DNA of 64,000 nucleotides from Streptomyces sp. Edi4. Lineage in GTDB: Bacteria; Actinomycetota; Actinomycetes; Streptomycetales; Streptomycetaceae. The notes beneath the pieces are model-generated. The model saw only the letters and a list, made by a program, of their open reading frames with translations, searched no databases and was not told where the DNA came from. The translations under genes were made by a program, and so were the position numbers. This document shows positions 37,466 to 46,241 of the stretch, piece by piece (position 1 is the first letter of the stretch; every line of letters starts with the position of its first letter). The stretch spans positions 2,666,001-2,730,000 of the forward strand of contig NZ_JBEJGY010000004.1 in assembly GCF_040253615.1 (NCBI RefSeq), given 5' to 3'.

Positions 37466-37908
37466 CCACGTTCCCCTTCGATCAGGAGACGGATCCCGTC
37501 CGCCGGGCACTCATCGCCGCGATGAACCGGCTCTTCGCCGGCACCCCGCAACGATCGAGTGGACGGCTCAACGTCTCGCAGCTGGCCATCGAGGCCGACG
37601 TTAAGCGCTGGCATCTGACCCACCAGCACCCCGACCTCAAGGACCTCTTCCAGGCCGCGACCATCGAGGAGGCGGCGAAGTGTGCGACACACGTCAGATC
37701 CGCCGACGCCTTCGAAGAGCTGAAGAAGAAGCACTCCGATCTGCAGGCCCACTGCCGGTTCCTCGAAGAGCGGGTCGAGATCTATGCGGCCGCTCTCCAT
37801 CTGCTGACGCTGGAGAATGCTGCTCTGGCAGGCACGGAAGCCGATGCGGCGAAGGTCCGGCCTATTCCCCGACGTCGTGCCCCTGAAGGACGTTCTCGGA
37901 GTACGTGA
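37462..37908 (+). CDS. Small HTH/coiled-coil protein of a recombinase module
   Basis: 148 residues. RLNVSQLAIEADVKRWHLTHQHPDLKDLF resembles a helix-turn-helix, followed by a coiled coil (EELKKKHSDLQAHCRFLEERVEIYAAAL). Proteins of this kind are encoded directly after the recombinase-module protein in Streptomyces mobile elements. GTG 37462 overlaps the upstream stop (GTGA). With its partner truncated it is probably non-functional in recombination. The following 293 bases to 38201 hold no supported gene. Confidence 0.6.
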   Translation: MTTFPFDQETDPVRRALIAAMNRLFAGTPQRSSGRLNVSQLAIEADVKRWHLTHQHPDLKDLFQAATIEEAAKCATHVRSADAFEELKKKHSDLQAHCRFLEERVEIYAAALHLLTLENAALAGTEADAAKVRPIPRRRAPEGRSRST

Positions 37909-38201
37909 ACGGCAGATTCGTGGACCAGGAACGAGGCGGCTCGGTCGCGGATATGAGCCGGATCCCAGAGAACACGGCGGTGTTCAGCCACTCATCCCGC
38001 GTGGGAGCGCCGAGTTCAGGTCTGCGGCAGGTCGCTGTACGTGCGGGCCTGAGTACGCCACAGGGTGGCGTACTCACCTTCGCGCGCGAGGAGCGGCGGC
38101 GTCCGTGAACCGGCCCGGCGGGGCAGCCGAGAGGCCGCCCTCCCCCGCCTGGTTTCTCCGCTAGCCTTGCTGCCGGTCGCCTACTCCGGGAGAGAAACAT
38201 C

Positions 38202-39197
38202 GTGGTGAAGGTCCTTATCGCCGGGGGAGCCGGTTACATCGGCAGCACGGTCGCCTCGGCCTGCCTGGACGCGGGTATCACCCCCGTGATCCTCGACAGC
38301 CTCGTTAGGGGCCGCCGCGAGTTCACCGAGGGCCGTACCTTCTACGAGGGCGACATCGCGGACGGCGCGCTGGTCGACCGGATTTTCTCGGAGCACCCGG
38401 ACATCTCCGCTGTGGTGCACTGCGCGGCGCTGATCGTGGTGCCCGAGTCCGTCGCGGACCCGATCGGCTACTACGAGGCGAACGTGGCCAAGAGCCTGGC
38501 CTTCATCCGCCACCTGCACCGCAACGGCTGCGACCGCATCATCTTCAGCAGCTCGGCCTCCATCTACCAGGCCGAGGACGGCTCGCCCGTCAACGAGGAC
38601 TCGCCGCTGGCGCCGCAGAGCCCGTATGCGCGGACGAAGGCCGTGTGCGAGGAGATGTTCGCCGACATCGCCGTGGCGGGGCCGCGCGTGCTGTCGCTGC
38701 GGTACTTCAACCCGGTCGGGGCCGACCCCGAGCTGCGTACCGGGCTCCAGCTCAAGCGGCCCAGCCATGCCCTGGGCGTGCTCATTCAGGCACACCAGGA
38801 AGGCCGTCCGTTCCCGATCACGGGGACGAACTACCCGACGCGCGACGGCTCGGGCATCCGGGACTACGTGCACGTCTGGGATCTCGCCGCGGCCCACATC
38901 GCGGCGATCGAGCGCTTCGACTCCATCCTCACAGGGTCGAAGCGCTCGATCGCGATCAACCTGGGCACCGGCTCCGGCACCACGGTCCGGGAGCTGTGCG
39001 CCGCGTTCAACGACGTCGTCAGCACCCCGCTGGCGACCATCGACGCCGACCCGCGGCCCGGTGACGTGGCCGGCGGCTACACCAAGAGCGACCGGGCGGC
39101 CGAGCTGCTGGGGTGGACGCCGAAGCTGTCCCTGGAAGACGGCATCCGCTCCGCCCTGGACTGGATTCCGGTGCGCGACGAGCTGCTGAAGGACTGA
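38202..39197 (+). CDS. galE: UDP-glucose 4-epimerase-like SDR (GalE)
   Basis: 331 residues of the extended SDR family. NAD-binding GGAGYIGS (8-15), HCAALIVVPESV, the SSSASIY catalytic Ser segment, YARTK with catalytic Tyr/Lys, and RYFNPVGADP and GTGSGTTVREL further on. It interconverts UDP-glucose and UDP-galactose, or a related nucleotide sugar. GTG 38202 follows GGGAGAG. It stands alone on the plus strand and is convergent with the six-gene operon, so it may supply a sugar to that cluster and not to primary metabolism. Confidence 0.88.
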   Translation: MVKVLIAGGAGYIGSTVASACLDAGITPVILDSLVRGRREFTEGRTFYEGDIADGALVDRIFSEHPDISAVVHCAALIVVPESVADPIGYYEANVAKSLAFIRHLHRNGCDRIIFSSSASIYQAEDGSPVNEDSPLAPQSPYARTKAVCEEMFADIAVAGPRVLSLRYFNPVGADPELRTGLQLKRPSHALGVLIQAHQEGRPFPITGTNYPTRDGSGIRDYVHVWDLAAAHIAAIERFDSILTGSKRSIAINLGTGSGTTVRELCAAFNDVVSTPLATIDADPRPGDVAGGYTKSDRAAELLGWTPKLSLEDGIRSALDWIPVRDELLKD

Positions 39198-39212
39198 GCC
39201 CTTTCCCCGCCC

Positions 39213-40007
39213 TTACTCCTCCCGGGCCCGAGCGCCCGGGAGGAAGCCCGCTTCGAGGGCGAGCAGGTGCCCGAGGGCGGGAGCGAGCCACGCGGTGTCC
39301 CACCGGTGGTCCGCCGGTGCATCCCGGTAGGCGTCGTGGGGGATGCCGAGCGCTTCGAGGAGCCGGTGGCCGGCGATCCAGTCGGCTTCCAGGGTGCCGA
39401 TGCCGCCGAGCGCGATGCGGCGGGCTCCGTGGAGTGTTGCCGCGTGGCGGCGCAGGTTCTGCCGTACGTCGTACTCGTCGAGCCGTGCGGCACTGCCGGC
39501 GACGTCCACGAGCTGCGGGTGGGGCGGCCGGTCGCTGAGCAGTGAGGCATCCCAGACGCTCGCAACGGCGAAGAGGCCGGGGTGCCGGGTCAGCAGGTTG
39601 AGGGCGGCGAAGCCTCCCTTGCTGAATCCCAGCAGGTGCACCGGCGGCCGGGCCTGGCCGCCGAGCAGGGCCAGGACCGTCGGTACGACCACGCGGACGA
39701 GGTGGTCCTCCTGTCGGCAGTCGGCCCGGGTGGCGTGGTTGACCAGCCAGGGCGACTCGCTGAACGTCGGTGCGGCGAAGACGGTCCCGTCGCGCAGGTG
39801 AGCCGGGAGCCGTCCGATCTCGGCGAGGCTGTGGCCGTACTTGCGGCCGTCGCCCTTCTCGACGGGCAGGGCGAGCACAACCCTGCGCACCCGCTGCTCG
39901 GGCCAGATCACGGTGACCTGCGTTCCGGGCCTTTGGAACGGGCTCTCCAAGAGGACCAACCGGGTGCCCGCGGGCAGGTGTTCATGGGCGGAGGGCGGCG
40001 ACGGCAT
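39213..40007 (-). CDS. Alpha/beta hydrolase-fold protein
   Basis: 264 residues, soluble. The nucleophile elbow is GFSKGG (Ser about residue 129), with a SVWDAS acid-region and a later His-containing segment. It resembles esterase-like hydrolases, though many family members are inactive or act on peptides. Its ATG lies inside the end of the nucleotidyltransferase gene (26-base overlap), so the two are co-expressed. Last gene of the minus-strand operon that starts at 44631. The substrate is unknown. Confidence 0.72.
   Translation of the reverse strand: MPSPPSAHEHLPAGTRLVLLESPFQRPGTQVTVIWPEQRVRRVVLALPVEKGDGRKYGHSLAEIGRLPAHLRDGTVFAAPTFSESPWLVNHATRADCRQEDHLVRVVVPTVLALLGGQARPPVHLLGFSKGGFAALNLLTRHPGLFAVASVWDASLLSDRPPHPQLVDVAGSAARLDEYDVRQNLRRHAATLHGARRIALGGIGTLEADWIAGHRLLEALGIPHDAYRDAPADHRWDTAWLAPALGHLLALEAGFLPGARAREE
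39217..39244. terminator. Bidirectional hairpin between galE and the convergent hydrolase
   Basis: Perfect 11-base arms (TCCTCCCGGGC and GCCCGGGAGGA) around a 6-base loop, lying inside the final codons of the minus-strand hydrolase, the same arrangement as at 15791-15820. Confidence 0.75.
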
Positions 40008-40749
40008 CGTGGTAGGTCTCCCAGTTGTCGCAGTTGAACCGGAGGTCGTCCGGCCGGAGCGGCAGCGCCGTGAGGTGGTTGCCGGTGCTGATCCAGCGCC
40101 GGACGGCGTCGATGAGGTAGAGCTCGCCGCCCGGGCGGGGCGGGCACGCGCTCAGGGCATCGAAGACGAACGGCCCGAGCACCCAGCGGGCGGCGCAGGC
40201 GTGCACCCACTGGGCACCGGCGTGGTCCAGGAGGTCCCTGCCGAAGGCGACCGCGGCCGGCCCGGTCCCGGGCGCGTCGGCCGCGCCCAGGAGGGTCTCG
40301 TGCGCGGGGATGCTGTCCGCTGAGAAGACGCGGGTCAGGACGGAGCAGTCCGACGTGCCGGCGACGAGCCGCTTCAGCGGTGTCTCGCCGCCGACGGCGC
40401 CGCGGATCAGGTTGTCCCCGAACGCGAGGACGAACGGCTGGCCCTGGGTCCATGTCTCGGCAGCGAGGACGGGGGCGCCAGGGCCAGCGCCATCGTCCTG
40501 GACACGGTAGGAGAAATCCATGCCGTACGCCGCGCCACTGCCGAAGTAGGCCGGGATCTGCGGCTTGCGCGAGGAGATCACGAACAGGACGTCGGTGATC
40601 CCGGCCGCGCGCAGCTCGTGGACGAGGTGCTCCAGGATCGGCCGTCCCCCGGCGGGCAGCATCTCCTTGGGAAAGACGCGGGTGATCGGGTCCATCTTGG
40701 TCCCGGCCCCGCCGGCGGCCACGACCGCCCTGGTGATCGTGCGCGACAT
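39982..40749 (-). CDS. Sugar-phosphate nucleotidyltransferase (GalU/RmlA-like)
   Basis: 255 residues with the NTP-transferase fold: VVAAGGAGTKMDPITRVFPKEMLP is the nucleotide-binding signature (Lys instead of Arg after the glycine loop), PILEHLVHEL follows, and FALGDNL-like FVLAFGDNLI holds the metal Asp. It would make an NDP-sugar from a sugar-1-phosphate. ATG 40749 is 13 bases after the DUF2332 gene's stop. Together with the RmlD-like reductase and SIS protein it defines a sugar-nucleotide theme. Confidence 0.85.
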   Translation of the reverse strand: MSRTITRAVVAAGGAGTKMDPITRVFPKEMLPAGGRPILEHLVHELRAAGITDVLFVISSRKPQIPAYFGSGAAYGMDFSYRVQDDGAGPGAPVLAAETWTQGQPFVLAFGDNLIRGAVGGETPLKRLVAGTSDCSVLTRVFSADSIPAHETLLGAADAPGTGPAAVAFGRDLLDHAGAQWVHACAARWVLGPFVFDALSACPPRPGGELYLIDAVRRWISTGNHLTALPLRPDDLRFNCDNWETYHDAVAALRP

Positions 40750-40762
40750 GACGTCCCTCCCG

Positions 40763-41815
40763 TCAGGCGCCCGGCTTGGCCAGCCACTCGAGCCAGGTGC
40801 CGTAGACGTCGCAGTGGGCCACGACGTCGGAGCGGCTCACGCCGCCGTCGTGGCTGGCCATGATCATGCGGGGGGTGTCGTGGCCGAAGTGGCCGATGGA
40901 GATCTCGTGCAGCGGGCGGCGCCGGCTCAGCTCGGCGAGGGTGTCGACGAGGCGTTCCCGGCCGCCGGGCGAGCCGAAGATCTGGTAGATCGACCACGAG
41001 AAGACGAGGACCAGGTGTTGCTCGTCGGGGGTCTCGGCGACGACGTCGGCGAGGTGGTCCTGGGCCGTGCCGGCCAGGATCATCGGCGGAGTGCGGGCGG
41101 CCAGCGCCAGGGCGGAGTTCAGGGTGCGCATCCGGCTGGTCTGTTCGGGCCAGGTGAGGCTGACCAGCCACTCGGTGGCCACGGGGTCGGTGACGTTCAC
41201 CGGACTCGGTTCGATCCCGACAGGCCGGACGAACCGTGCCGGATCCAGCGTCAGGGGTGGCGTCGCGCCCCTGACCTCGCAGTGCAGGACCGTGTCCGGA
41301 TCGCTGTCCGGCAGGGTGAGCCGGTGCCCGTCGTAGTCGTAGGTGTAGCGGTCCCAGAGCAGGGCCAGCCCGGCGCTGGCGCCCACGTCCACGATCCTGA
41401 TCGGCCGTCCGTCGTCGAGCTGCTGCTGGAGCGCGGCGAAGGCGGGCAGCAGGACGGTACAGCGGTTGACCTCGTTGGTCTGGACGGACCGGGTGGAGAT
41501 GATCCTCCGGATCCGTCCGGCATGGCGGCGGCAGAAGTCCGTCAGCAGATCGGCGGCTCGGTCGTCGGTCAGGTCCTCGCGGCCGGCGAAGTAGGGGGCG
41601 AGCGCGTGCTTCACGCCACGGCGGAGGATGTGGTGGACGGCCCCGAGCAGCATGTTCGGGGCGGGCTGTCCCGGCTGGGCGAGGGCCGCGAGGTCGAGCA
41701 GCTCGGGGGTGCGGGCGATGGCGCGGGACAGGGTGGCGTACAGCGGGGACGGGCCCGCGGCCTGCTGGTCGGCGAACCGCCGGAAGGTCTCGGCGAGCTG
41801 GGTGTGGTCGGTCAT
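40763..41815 (-). CDS. DUF2332 protein, possible SAM-dependent enzyme
   Basis: 350 residues. The DUF2332 layout is clear: AETFRRFADQQAAGPSPLYA at the start, NEVNRCTVLLPAF, then IRIVDVGASAGLALLWDRY, a Rossmann glycine-rich motif like that of methyltransferases. The frame is open upstream, but ATG 41815 gives the family N-terminus. No member of this family has, to my knowledge, a proven reaction. It sits mid-operon, 11 bases after the RraA-like gene. Confidence 0.82.
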   Translation of the reverse strand: MTDHTQLAETFRRFADQQAAGPSPLYATLSRAIARTPELLDLAALAQPGQPAPNMLLGAVHHILRRGVKHALAPYFAGREDLTDDRAADLLTDFCRRHAGRIRRIISTRSVQTNEVNRCTVLLPAFAALQQQLDDGRPIRIVDVGASAGLALLWDRYTYDYDGHRLTLPDSDPDTVLHCEVRGATPPLTLDPARFVRPVGIEPSPVNVTDPVATEWLVSLTWPEQTSRMRTLNSALALAARTPPMILAGTAQDHLADVVAETPDEQHLVLVFSWSIYQIFGSPGGRERLVDTLAELSRRRPLHEISIGHFGHDTPRMIMASHDGGVSRSDVVAHCDVYGTWLEWLAKPGA

Positions 41816-41826
41816 CGGGGATCTCC

Positions 41827-42492
41827 TCAGATGATCTTGTAGCCGGAGTCGGCGAGCTGCTGCACGGCGCCGAGGCTCTGGCCGCGGCGGGCCCACCACT
41901 TCTCCTCCTCGGCGGCCTGGGACGCCTGCGCCGTGGCGATGACGGCCGCGACCTTGTCGCGGGGGACGATCACCGTGCCGTCCTCGTCGCTGACCACGAC
42001 GTCCCCGGGGGCGATGCGGACGCCGTCGATGTCCACGGGGACGTTGACCGCGCCGTCCTGGCGGCCGGCGGGGTAGTCGAAGTTCAGCGGGGTGGTGCCG
42101 CGGGCGACCGTGGGGAACGCGATGCGGCGCAGCTCGGCGAGGTCTCGGACCATGCCGTCGACCAGGACCCCGGCGATGCCCCGGGTCTGCATGTGCGCGG
42201 CGGTCACGCCCCCGAAGCACGAGCGTTCCTTGCCGCCCCCGGCCGCGACCACGACGACGTCGCCGGGCTGCGCCAGGTCGATCGCCGCGCGGCGCACGGT
42301 CACGTCCGGGCCCAGCGCGGTAATGGCGCTGCCGCACAGGACCAGGCCGGGGGTCTGAAGGCGCAGACAGTGGGAGAGGGCGCCGGTCTTGCCGAGGGCG
42401 TCCACGATGGAGGCGACCGGGATCCGCGACAGGGCGGCGATCTCGCTGCGGGCGGGGCGTGTGATCTCGGTGTGGATCTCGCGTACGGACAT
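41827..42492 (-). CDS. RraA/HMG-aldolase family protein
   Basis: 221 residues. IPVASIVDALGKTG, the central GDVVVVAAGGGKERSCFGG, AHMQTRGIAGVLVDGMVRDL and the GDVVVSDEDGTVIVPR end are those of RraA-like proteins. The family includes class II 4-hydroxy-4-methyl-2-oxoglutarate aldolases and oxaloacetate decarboxylases. DGMVRDL keeps the Arg-Asp pair used for substrate and metal binding. It could split or form a carbon-carbon bond on a ketoacid or sugar acid. GAAAGG precedes ATG 42492. Confidence 0.82.
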   Translation of the reverse strand: MSVREIHTEITRPARSEIAALSRIPVASIVDALGKTGALSHCLRLQTPGLVLCGSAITALGPDVTVRRAAIDLAQPGDVVVVAAGGGKERSCFGGVTAAHMQTRGIAGVLVDGMVRDLAELRRIAFPTVARGTTPLNFDYPAGRQDGAVNVPVDIDGVRIAPGDVVVSDEDGTVIVPRDKVAAVIATAQASQAAEEEKWWARRGQSLGAVQQLADSGYKII

Positions 42493-42508
42493 GATCGGTG
42501 CCTTTCGT

Positions 42509-43714
42509 TCAGAGGGACGGGGTGTCGGAGAGTTCGCGGAGCGGCGCCAGGTCACGGGCCATGAGGTCGTCGGGTGACAGAGCGGCCTGGCCCGCGGTGA
42601 GGGCGGCGCGGGTGGTCCGGCAGAGCAGATGGGCGAGGGACTGCACCAGGGCCGCGAGCGCGAAGTCGTCGACGCGCGGCAGCCGGAAGCCACGCGCCCC
42701 GGCGCCGGAACGGCCGGGGCCGTCCCGGTGCAGCAGGAACGGCCGGGTGCCCGCCACGGTGGCGGCGTTGACGGCCTCGCGGGTCGTCCTGCCGGCCGAG
42801 TCGTAGGCCAGGAGGAACACCACGTCCCCGGGGCTGGCGCTGCTGAGCTGGTGGCGGACGCCGTGGGCGGGGTCGGGGTGGTCGTTGTAGATCGCGCTCA
42901 TGTCGGCCAGCGAGGGATCGCAGACGACGAGCGGGGGCTGTACCCCGTCGACGCCGAGCGGCGCGTCCCAGCGCAGGTTGTGCGCGAAGTGCTCGCCGAC
43001 GAGGGCGAGAGGTCCGCCGTCCGGGCACAGCACGTAGATCCGGCGCCGGTTGCGGATCGCGTCCCGGGCGGCCTCGGTCGCCTCCCGCAGGAAGCTCCCG
43101 AGCAGTTCGGCGTCCACCGCGGCCAGGGCATGCAGGTGCTGCTCCGCTCGGGCTGGCAGCGGCTCCGTGCCGGCGCTGAGCGCGGTGGCGGCCAGGGTGA
43201 GCACGGTCAGCATGGCGTCCTCGCTGATCTGCTGGTCCGTGGTTCCGGTCGCCCAGACCATGCCGTCGGCCGGCTCCATCTGGGTGCCGTCGCCGCCCAC
43301 GAGCGCCAATACCGGCACGCGGTGGTGGGCGCAGAGCCGGGCGGTCTCAAGGATGTTCGCCGACCGGCCGCTGACGCTGGCGACGACGACCAGGTCCACC
43401 CTGTCGATGTCCCGGGCGAGCGACCGCGCGAAGGCCGTGCGGTAGTCGTCCTGCTGGGCGCTGTAGGCCAGGGTCGCCGGGCTCATCATCGCGTCGTTCA
43501 CCGGCACCCCGGCCTGCGCGTGGAGCTGGAGGAGCGCCGAGCGGACGATCGCCGAGGAGCCGCCGTTGCCGAAGGCGCGGATCTCGCCGCCGCCGGCGGT
43601 GGCCTTGGCCAGCAGGTCGACGGCCTCGGCGCCACGGGTGAGCATGCGGCGGACGGCGTCGCCCACCTCGGTCACGTACGCGTGGGCGAAGTCCTCGTAG
43701 AGGAGCGTGGTCAC
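42509..43714 (-). CDS. Double-SIS-domain phosphosugar-binding protein
   Basis: 401 residues. The first SIS domain has AFGNGGSSAIVRSALLQL, close to the GNGGSSA motif of sedoheptulose-7-phosphate isomerase (GmhA), and VASVSGRSANILETA. A second, more divergent SIS-like domain starts near residue 205 (RDAIRNRRRIYVLCPDGG). GmhA itself has one domain of about 190 residues, so this is a fusion or tandem duplication. GTG 43714 follows AAGGAAGG and overlaps the reductase stop (GTGA). It may isomerise a phosphorylated ketose feeding the nucleotidyltransferase. Confidence 0.8.
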   Translation of the reverse strand: MTTLLYEDFAHAYVTEVGDAVRRMLTRGAEAVDLLAKATAGGGEIRAFGNGGSSAIVRSALLQLHAQAGVPVNDAMMSPATLAYSAQQDDYRTAFARSLARDIDRVDLVVVASVSGRSANILETARLCAHHRVPVLALVGGDGTQMEPADGMVWATGTTDQQISEDAMLTVLTLAATALSAGTEPLPARAEQHLHALAAVDAELLGSFLREATEAARDAIRNRRRIYVLCPDGGPLALVGEHFAHNLRWDAPLGVDGVQPPLVVCDPSLADMSAIYNDHPDPAHGVRHQLSSASPGDVVFLLAYDSAGRTTREAVNAATVAGTRPFLLHRDGPGRSGAGARGFRLPRVDDFALAALVQSLAHLLCRTTRAALTAGQAALSPDDLMARDLAPLRELSDTPSL

Positions 43715-44631
43715 GATGGGTCCTTCCTTCGTCCCGCAGCGGGTCCGGCGGGGGTGAGCCAGGGCTCGACCGCGGGCGGGAACTCGATGTCGAACAGGCG
43801 GCGGCGGACCGGGCCCAGGGCCGCGGGCAGGTCCTGGCAGTCGAGGCGGCAGTCGACCGGCCGGTCCCCGGACGCCGCGTCCGTCGCGCCGGCGCGGACG
43901 TGATCGGCGGGCAGGTGGAACCTGCGCGCGATCATCAGCGCCATCCGGTACTTGGTCAGGCCCTGCTCCGCACTCCAGTGGGCGACCGAGCCCAGGCGCT
44001 GCCCTTGCAGGAGGGCACCGGCGAGTCGGCGGCACACCTCGGCGGCCTCGTCCGTGTGCGTGGGGTAGCGGACGCACACGTCGTCCAGCTCGACCGGGGT
44101 ACCGGCAGCGACCTGGCGGGCGATCTCGGTCAGGTTGGTCTCGGTGGCGAACCGCACGGGCCCGTACAGCACGGGCAGCCGCAGGATCGCCGCGTCCGGG
44201 CAGGCCCCGCGCACGGCGTGCTCGGCCAGCAGCTTCCACCGGCCGTAGGCGTTCAGCGGATTCGGGAGGCTGTCGGGCCGGTAGGGCGGCGCCGTCCCAT
44301 CGAAGACGTAGTCGCTGGAGATGTGCACCAGCCGGGCACCGCACCGGCGTGCGCCTTCGGCGATCAGCCGGGCCGCGTCCACGTTTCCCGCGCGGGCCCT
44401 CTCCGGTGCACCAGCCCATACCGCGGGGCGGCGCTCGCCCACGCAGTTCACGACGACGTCTGGCCGCACCTTGCCGAGCAGGCGCGCGATGGCGTCGGCC
44501 GACGTCGCGTCGACCGCGACCAGGGCGCCGGCACTCCGGCTGAAGGCGGTGCCCGTCGCGGTCATGTCGCCGAAGGCCCGCATCACGGAGCGGCCCAGGA
44601 GCCCGGACGCACCGAAGATCACTGCTCGCAT
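43711..44631 (-). CDS. RmlD-like NAD(P)-dependent sugar reductase
   Basis: 306 residues of the RmlD_sub_bind type. FGASGLLGRSVMRAFG is the dinucleotide loop; VNCVGERRP, HISSDYVFDGTAPPY and NAYGRWKLLAEHAV give the SDR triad with Tyr and Lys in YGRWK. It probably reduces a 4-keto NDP-sugar, as dTDP-4-dehydrorhamnose reductase does. GGAGGTGAGG precedes ATG 44631. First gene of a six-gene minus-strand operon with overlaps or gaps under 20 bases, controlled from the intergenic region at 44632-44851. Confidence 0.85.
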   Translation of the reverse strand: MRAVIFGASGLLGRSVMRAFGDMTATGTAFSRSAGALVAVDATSADAIARLLGKVRPDVVVNCVGERRPAVWAGAPERARAGNVDAARLIAEGARRCGARLVHISSDYVFDGTAPPYRPDSLPNPLNAYGRWKLLAEHAVRGACPDAAILRLPVLYGPVRFATETNLTEIARQVAAGTPVELDDVCVRYPTHTDEAAEVCRRLAGALLQGQRLGSVAHWSAEQGLTKYRMALMIARRFHLPADHVRAGATDAASGDRPVDCRLDCQDLPAALGPVRRRLFDIEFPPAVEPWLTPAGPAAGRRKDPS

Positions 44632-44703
44632 GCCTCACCTCCGCGGTCGTGCGAGGTGAGACAGACAAGCGGAGGCGGAGGCGTGATCGGGAGAGGTCGC
44701 CGC

Positions 44704-44774
44704 GGTGTACCCGGTGCACACACCAACTCGGTGTACGGGCACCCGTCTTGCTGCCTGGTGTACGTACACCAGGC
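44704..44774. promoter_or_regulatory. Cluster of GTGTAC operator-like palindromes
   Basis: Three related inverted repeats lie in the divergent gap between the RmlD-like operon and the XRE regulator. The third is a perfect 22-bp palindrome at 44753-44774 with half-site GCCTGGTGTAC. The first (from 44704) is GGTGT ... ACACC and the second (from 44730) GGTG ... CACC, both with GTGTAC or GTGCAC cores. This is where the adjacent regulator most likely binds. Confidence 0.72.
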
Positions 44775-44851
44775 CCCATTCGCCCCATCTTCAGGCGGTC
44801 CCCTGAGCGGTGGTACCTTCCGGCCAGGACCCCGCCGGACTTGGAGTGCCC

Positions 44852-46168
44852 ATGGAGCCAGCAGCGGTTGACGCCCCGCCGGCCAATGTGCTCGGCGCCC
44901 TGTTACAGCAGTTGGGGATGCGGCCGGAGCAGCTCATCGCCCGCATCAACCAGCGGCGGGCCCGCCGCGGCTGTTCCCCCCTCAGCCCGAAGGCGGCCTA
45001 CCCCTGGCTGCGCGAGATCCCCTCTCTCCCGCAGCCCGATAACCAGGCGGACGCCCTGGCCGTCCTCACCGCCAGGGCTGGACGGTGCATCACCGCGGCC
45101 GACGTCGGATGGGACCTGCCTCGTCCCAGGACCCGTCAGCGTCACCTCGACGCGCCCGGCGACGCCCCCCTGGAGGCCCTGCTCCAGGAGATCAGCCAAG
45201 GAGACCTGATGGACCGCCGCAACCTGCTCATGCTCACCGGAGCCGCAGCCACCGCCCCCGCCCTCGCGCTGCTGCTCGGCCCGATAGCGGAGGCTGCCGC
45301 CGCGCCGTCCGCCACGCGCCTGAGCGAGAAGCTCGTCGGCTCGATCGAGAGCGCGGTCCGGGACCTCCGGGAGATGGACGACTCCACCGGGAGTGCCAGC
45401 GGCGACCTCACCTGGGGCCTCGGCATCTGGCAGAGCACTTCCCGGGTCGTCGCACAGGCCCGGGGCCACGGGCCACTCGTCGACCGGCTCCAGACCGCTT
45501 ACATCGAGCTGAGCGAGCAGGTCGGCTGGATGCTCTTCGACGCCCGCCAACAACCCCAGGCCCAGCGTGTCTACCACACGGGGATGCGGCTGGCGCGCGA
45601 GGCTGGAATGTCGTTGACCGCCCGTCACTCGACGGCCAATCTTGTTTCCTCCGCCGCCTACCAGGCCGCATGGCTGGGCCACCACAACGACGCTGCCGCG
45701 CTCCTCGACATCGCCGCACGGACGCCAGAGCTTCCGTCCGCAGCGGCGGCGGTGATCGCCGACCGGCGTGTCTACGCCGCAGGACGGCGGCACGACCCTG
45801 ACGCGGTCCTCCGATTCCGCGACGAAGCGCTGCTCCACCTCAGCTCTCCAGACGAGCGCACACCGTGGTGGGCGACCTGGCTCACGAAGGACTCCGTGGA
45901 CGCCGCCACCGGCCGGGCCTGGCTCGCCTGCGACCAGCCGTCACGGGCCGTCCCCTTCCTGCGCAGCCGCGTCGAGGCGAGTGCACCCGACTACCCGCGC
46001 GACCACCTCTACGCAGTGCTCGACCTGGCCGACACTGTTCACCAGTGCGGCGACGACGACCAGGCACGGGAACTCCTCGATCAGGCCGAAGGGCTCATCG
46101 GCACCGTCAGCTCCCAGCGCATGGTCCATCGGTTCGAAGCCCTGTCGTCGGCCGTCGCCGGCGTGTGA
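44852..46168 (+). CDS. XRE-type regulator with TPR-like C-terminus and a TTA codon
   Basis: 438 residues. An N-terminal HTH (NVLGALLQQLGMRPEQLIARIN), a twin-arginine-like RRNLLMLTGAAA segment near residue 130 that is usual in this family and not a true signal, and a helical repeat region to the end. ATG 44852 has GGAG upstream. Codon 18 is TTA (44903-44905), so translation should depend on the bldA tRNA, tying the cluster to development or stationary phase. It is divergent from the sugar operon and 73 bases upstream of the radical SAM gene, so it probably controls both. Confidence 0.85.
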   Translation: MEPAAVDAPPANVLGALLQQLGMRPEQLIARINQRRARRGCSPLSPKAAYPWLREIPSLPQPDNQADALAVLTARAGRCITAADVGWDLPRPRTRQRHLDAPGDAPLEALLQEISQGDLMDRRNLLMLTGAAATAPALALLLGPIAEAAAAPSATRLSEKLVGSIESAVRDLREMDDSTGSASGDLTWGLGIWQSTSRVVAQARGHGPLVDRLQTAYIELSEQVGWMLFDARQQPQAQRVYHTGMRLAREAGMSLTARHSTANLVSSAAYQAAWLGHHNDAAALLDIAARTPELPSAAAAVIADRRVYAAGRRHDPDAVLRFRDEALLHLSSPDERTPWWATWLTKDSVDAATGRAWLACDQPSRAVPFLRSRVEASAPDYPRDHLYAVLDLADTVHQCGDDDQARELLDQAEGLIGTVSSQRMVHRFEALSSAVAGV

Positions 46169-46241
46169 AAAGGGGCCAAGGGATGCTCTTGAAGCGTTGA
46201 GGTCCTGCTGAGCCATGGAACATGACTGAAGGGAACGGCCC

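Noticed and set aside
36530..37510. 326-residue minus-strand frame
   Set aside because: Its most natural-looking part is the complement of the recombinase remnant; no start site or family pattern is present.
44980..45280. Twin-arginine segment of the XRE regulator as a secretion signal
   Set aside because: It lies in the middle of a cytoplasmic DNA-binding protein, as is usual for this family; export would separate it from DNA.
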